24,085 bases of DNA, from contig BLXT01005772.1 of the NCBI GenBank assembly GCA_019648995.1, forward strand, positions 444,632-468,716, given 5' to 3'. The DNA is from Plakobranchus ocellatus. Lineage: Eukaryota; Mollusca; Gastropoda; Plakobranchidae. This document shows, piece after piece, positions 13,301 through 19,300 of the stretch (position 1 is the stretch's first letter; the number at the start of each line of letters is the position of its first letter). Below the pieces are notes generated by a model, which saw only the letters and a program-made list of their open reading frames with translations, was not told the origin of the DNA and ran no database searches. A program made the translations under genes and the position numbers.

Positions 13301-16300
13301 TTTCATTGAAAGTCTCTAGTCATGGGCAATAGGCAAGGGCAGCAACAACTACTTTATGAGGCTAACTGAGAATAGGTCTGAGTGGAGGAACGTGATCGCC
13401 AATGTCTGTTCTATACAAGATACCTGAAGGCCATGACTGTTGATGGATACTTTATTATATAAAGTCTCCTTTGCACATCATACCAGATGTGACATTGGTC
13501 TGACAACCTACGAAAATGAATCAAGTCATATACTATATATATATATATATATATTAGAATAAGTTTTGATATCTTTAATAGTTGAATGAAAGGTAACATG
13601 AAAACTTCCAAATTCTTCAAAGGCATCGAAAAGGAACTTTTTTGGAGCTGGTTATGGTAAACTCTTGTGTTCAATTTCATCTTATCTTGTTCATTCCTTA
13701 CGGAAGAGAGCTTGCACTAATTGTTCCTCGTAAAAATGCAGTGTTGAAATACAAGCATAGTTAGATAGTCAAATAAAAGTTAGCCTCCCCATAATCGCTC
13801 TATTGCTCCCAATCAATCTTTTGCTTTAGGGATTACATTGGCAATTTTCACTTGCAACCAGTTTAATATAAGCAGAGATCAATTTGATGAGGCAACAAAA
13901 GCAAGTTGATTTCAAATAAAGATTAATGACATTTCTTATGGGGGAAAGAAATGGCATGGCAATCTTATGCATTTTAACCATTAACGATCCACATCACCCG
14001 CCATCACCCGTGATGCCCTTGTACCACATCGCCCGCTATATAACACTACTAAAAAACTCGCTGGATCGAAATTTCATGGACCAGATAGTACCGCGGGACA
14101 GAGCTATATCGGAAGCCGAATAGATAGCCTTCCTAATACTTTTTTAATGAGCGGAATCGGTCTTCAAATGACCGAACGACGATTTTTTGAAGATAGCCTT
14201 TAGTTTCTTGCAAAGTTTGACGGTCCAAAGCCAAAATACTAATGATGATGGTACCCCAGTCAATGAATTCGACAACAATGCGGATGAAAGTGATATAGAA
14301 TAAGATTGAGATGAGGAAGAACACATTGATGGGGATATTGAATCATCAGATAAGCTTGACCCTGATCAGTCTGACGATGTAGGTCTAGATCTAGATCTAG
14401 GTGACGCAAATCTTTACCAATGGACTGATGAGTTAAAACCCGTTGAAGTAAACCTTTTTACTGAACTTGTAGGCCCTAAAGCAGAAGATTTAGACCTTAC
14501 TCACGAAAATCGACCCATTGACTTCATCAATTTATTCTTCACATCTAGTTGAAACACTAGCAACACAAACAAACCTATATGCCACACAAAGACATGCAAT
14601 GAAATTCAAGCCAGACACATTTCGAGACATGGACATATTTTTGCATCTGAACTTTATGTTTGGTATTGCTACTATCTGAAACTGTATTTGGGTGTTGCTT
14701 GTGTAGCACATATTTGCTCAGTTCTATCATTCTCTCTGAATTTAAATGGTAATAATGAATAAATAAAAAAACACAAGAAAATTTGTTGAAAAACAGGTAT
14801 TTTTTTTATTTTCCATTTTATGATTTTTTTTTATGTTGACATATTTATAAAATACCAACATATTTGGTATCACTTGAAAGCTTATCCATTTTCCTTTCAT
14901 TTGCAATTTTTTTCAAAACAACATGACAAAAGGCAAATTTTATATGAATTTTTTAGTAAAACTAGTGGTAGTTATTCTCCTTACATTGGCACACAAATGG
15001 TGTGTTTTGTTGAAGCCTCTGGTACATTAATGGTTAAAGAGCATCCATTATTGATATCAATATCAAGCGCTGACATGCTCCCCTGCACATTAAAAACCGA
15101 TCTGAATGGATATAAAAAAAATGAGACAACTGGCCAATATTTGCTATGCTTGTTCTTGCTGTAAAACTTCTTTGTGGTGAAATTACACAAAGTTTTTGAT
15201 TTAACAAAATTCATTTATGCCTGTTGCCCAATCAAATATAGTATTCATTTTTGTATCCCAGTCCTTAATTACAGCATAAGGCACCAGGATAATTCAGAAC
15301 TAGTTTAGAAATGAGTTGTATTTAGAAGTGTTTCATACTGTAACTGGCTTTACCATCCCTTTCTTTTACACCTAGATTGAGATCTACAATGGCCAGGAGT
15401 TTGCCACTTTAGTGAAGGAATTCCAGATCCCCACACTGGGTTTGCAGGTGATGCAGCTTTTGATGGACGAGTCTGGTGGAAGTCTGCCTTTGCAAGAGCT
15501 CTGCACTAGGTACCAGTCCATGTTTGGCCACCCGTGTGATCTTGCGGAAATAAGGGATAAATTAGGCGATTTTATTCAGGTAAAATTGTTGTTTTTTAAA
15601 TAGTTTAATCACTATTCCGATTGAAAATATGGATCGGTCAGATAAACATGTCTTGAATTTTGGTAGTCATTAGACATTGCTATGTATATTAGTTAATTGC
15701 CTTGTTTGTCCCTAGCTGTCTCAGGGTATTGAGCATTCTTTTGCCACCTTACTTGTGTAGCATAAAGAGTCTATCTCTGCTAAATGTAGCAGTTTGAAAT
15801 ATTAAAAACTTTGATTTTCTTTAAATTGCCCTAATCTTTATTCCAACAATTGTGTTTATTGCTAAATTTCATGCTTTAGAAAATAATAATTGAAAGTAAT
15901 TATTTTTAGAAGAAAATCCTGCCTTAAAACATTTGAATTTGACTAGATATTACAATAGCATTTGTTGGAAGAGAGTGAAGTAAGTAAATCATCAGATATC
16001 AAGATGCCTTTGGAAGTCACGTTTCTTTTTCTGTCTAGTGATCACAAGTTACAGATCTGGATCTAATGTCTAAAAAGCCTTGACCATTCACTGCATGTTA
16101 ACTGCAATTTCCTTTACTCAAGCTATGCAACTTTTTAAATTTTGCAATATGGCCCTGCATTTTCTTGTTCTTGATGAGCAAATTAATTACTTGATTGGTC
16201 TTCATAAAATTCTAGGTGTTATTCAAATGTGAATTTAACATTGACCTTTGCATGCATGTCTTTGTTTACACTTTTGCTGCAAGTCCAAACCTATGTAATG

Positions 16301-19300
16301 AAGTAATGTTAATGTTCCATTCATATTTAGGCAGCATTCTAACAAATTTCATCAAAATTGTACCTAGTCTATTTGGCTTATGAGCCATTGCCAAAAGATC
16401 ACCATTACCTAATACAGTATCTATTCAAGCAGAAAACTTTAAACAGGAACCAACGGGAGGGAAAATTGGTCATGATATGATCTAAGGGAATGAATATCAG
16501 AGAGACAGCATTCAATAGCGTTTTGCCATTACATTGATATTTTTCGGGTAGTGAAAGTTCTTTTGTCCAAATCTGAGTCTCTCGTAGCAGAAAAAATTAT
16601 AGGTCTAAATATGTGGTCTACAAACGTCCACGTCTACTGCTCTCAAAATACACCACCTTAAACAAAACTGGTCTCAAATGAAAGATAAAGGTCTGTTTTA
16701 TCACCTCACAAAATCCCATCGGTTTTAAGCCACTATTACATTGATGGCAGCCTAATGAAAAATGATGTTACGGTTGTATCGAGTGTCGTACAATTCTAGG
16801 CCAATATAATCAGAAGGTATAATGCACAAAAAAGAAAAGAAAACCCAAAGCTTATACACTAAATCTAGTTAAACATTGGTTCCCGGTATTTCAGAAAAAA
16901 AATCAGGTTTTAAAAATGACCAGTGAGAAACTTGGATCGCATCTAGATCTAATTGTTTTATGTTTTTCGGCGACCGTAACGCTACCAGTTTTGTTCAGGA
17001 TGTATCATCCTTAAACATTTTAATGCATGGGAGGGAAGAATGGTTGTGGTGAGATGGAATCGCCTCAAAGTTTTTGTCTTTCATTCACATTAAGCTCTCC
17101 ATGGGGCTAAGATATGTGTCGTAAGGCCTTTGTTTGGAAGATACAACCGTTACGATAGAGCCGGTTAGTGATACAACCGTTACGTTTCTTTCTGATTTAT
17201 GGATGGTCGGCTTTATAATAACAATATATATAGGAGGATTTACAGGGTTATTTGTTAAAGTGGATCTCCAATTAAATTAGACAAGCAGAAATACAGCAAA
17301 ATTGCCAAGTTTAGGTTGAAAACTGTTTTGGACACCATGATGACACGCGCGTTTGCTGTACATGATACAGCCATAACACGGATTATAGTTTCCCCAGACA
17401 TTTAGTGAGATTTAATTGGCAGTTTAATAAAAACGAGCAAGGGAATCTTTACAGCCCTTTGAAAACTCGCTTTAATTAATCCACATTGTTCCATGTTAAA
17501 CAGTTTTGTTACGGCCGCATTGCCCAAGAAATGTACGACGTGTTTTGTTGTACGCATACAACCATAACACGCCATTTTAAAATTGGACTTGGGCACACAG
17601 TAATGCCTTACAAATTTAAACTACAAGTGTTTTTCCAGTTTGACCAAAGTGATAGTTAGGTTCCGATTTTTCTATCTCTTTTGCACTTTCGCTATATTAA
17701 GGGGGTTTGCGGATAGTGCTACATTGAATAAAATATAAATCTATGCCTTGCAACTTCCGTTCACGTTATTTTGTTGTTATGGCCAATTCTCAGTGACGTG
17801 AATACTACAGTTGGCCTTTGTTTTACTGTTATAGCCATGACAAAAAAGTTTTTAAAATTTTGAACTGCACACAGTCTTTCTGTTTTGCCAGAAAAATTTA
17901 CAATAGGTGTTTTCAGCGCAAGAAGTCTATAATTTTTCACTGTAGAAAAAGATACAAAGGTGACATTTTACACGTTAGGGGTAATTTTGTTACGGCCGTA
18001 AACTAGGATTTTCCAAGGTAATAATGAGAGCCCAAAATGTAAACACAGTGATTTAAAATAACCCTCAATTTTATAAACCTGTTTAAGTTATAATCAAGAT
18101 TTATAAAACAAATCAGATTTTACTATAACCAAGAAAAGCTTTAAACCTAATTATTACTTTTTACGCTTATGTCACAAAGGCTATGCAGTGTATCTATGAT
18201 TATGAAAAGTCACAGAGTTTAAAATTTAATTGTTTAGCATATCAAAAGCTTTTCACACTTGCCATTGAAACTAATATTTTCTAATGGAAAATAGTAATTA
18301 AACATTTGATGAATGGTTTTCTCAATTCAACTGAATTAGCTCTATTATCCATACTATATTTATTATGGATATCGTTTAATGAGAATTTTAAAAAAGTTTT
18401 AATGAAATGACCTCGTTAATCTTATTTTCTAGTAATTCTTATATTTTTTATGCTGCTATAAGTTTGTGAACTTTAATTTCAATGTGAAATGGGCATTTGA
18501 GATATTTGGGGTATGCAAATGTGGAATCCATAGTATATTCAGTATGTTGTGTTACAACCGTAACGTACATCATAGTGCAACTGTGACGTATGACATTATA
18601 CAACCGTAACACTTGAACTTAGCTGGAGCTGTATTTGTCATGCCTTTGCTTTTTTCTGACTATCAAAATAGTTTTTGACTCCTCCAAATCTTAAATGATT
18701 ACTAAGTTATACTATACTTTGCCTTTTTTTGAAATACATTAAAGTTTCATTTGTTGCATTTATGTCGTTTACTATGAGCAATTATTGAAACGCGAATAAA
18801 ACATTTTTTGGTTCAACTTGGCTGTTCACACCTAGTTTTTGGTAATGCATGGATAATGTTCAATCTTTTCATGTCTTTTGAAGTTCTTTTGAGCATTTCT
18901 TTGTCAGTTTCTAGATTGTTTATGTCATACGTCAATACAACCGTTACACACTGGTGCTCATTAGAAAAATTTGTGTACACATAAAACCAATGAATGAACT
19001 ATCTTGGCCACCAACAGCACTGTGGTAGACATCTTTATGCATGTTATAAGTGTAGATTCATGACAAAATATCCAATTCTAAAATTTCACTCTGTGGACCA
19101 TGTTAGCGGTGACCTTTTGGCAATGGCTCTTATTGTATTGTATTTTTTTTTTTTTTTTGACTAAGCCTGTTCCAGTATAAGAGAACGTCGAACATGGAGA
19201 CATAAATTAGGTAAAGTCAGCATTGGAAAACTTATGAATTACTGTAAAAAGTTTTTCCTGAATTCTTGTCACTAGAATTATGATTGTCCATAATACTGTT

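Larger units (their letters stand above)
12590..15375 (+). other. Intron between MARF1 exons l and m
   Basis: Phase 0 intron of 2.8 kb at the shared LOTUS position. It holds a LINE tail (13127-13428), a TA microsatellite (13534-13554) and piggyBac-like copy B (13978-15033). The flanks are unassigned. Confidence 0.85.

Noticed and set aside
14820-15164. 114-codon open frame over the right end of piggyBac-like copy B
   Set aside because: It crosses the element boundary at 15033 and does not resemble transposase.
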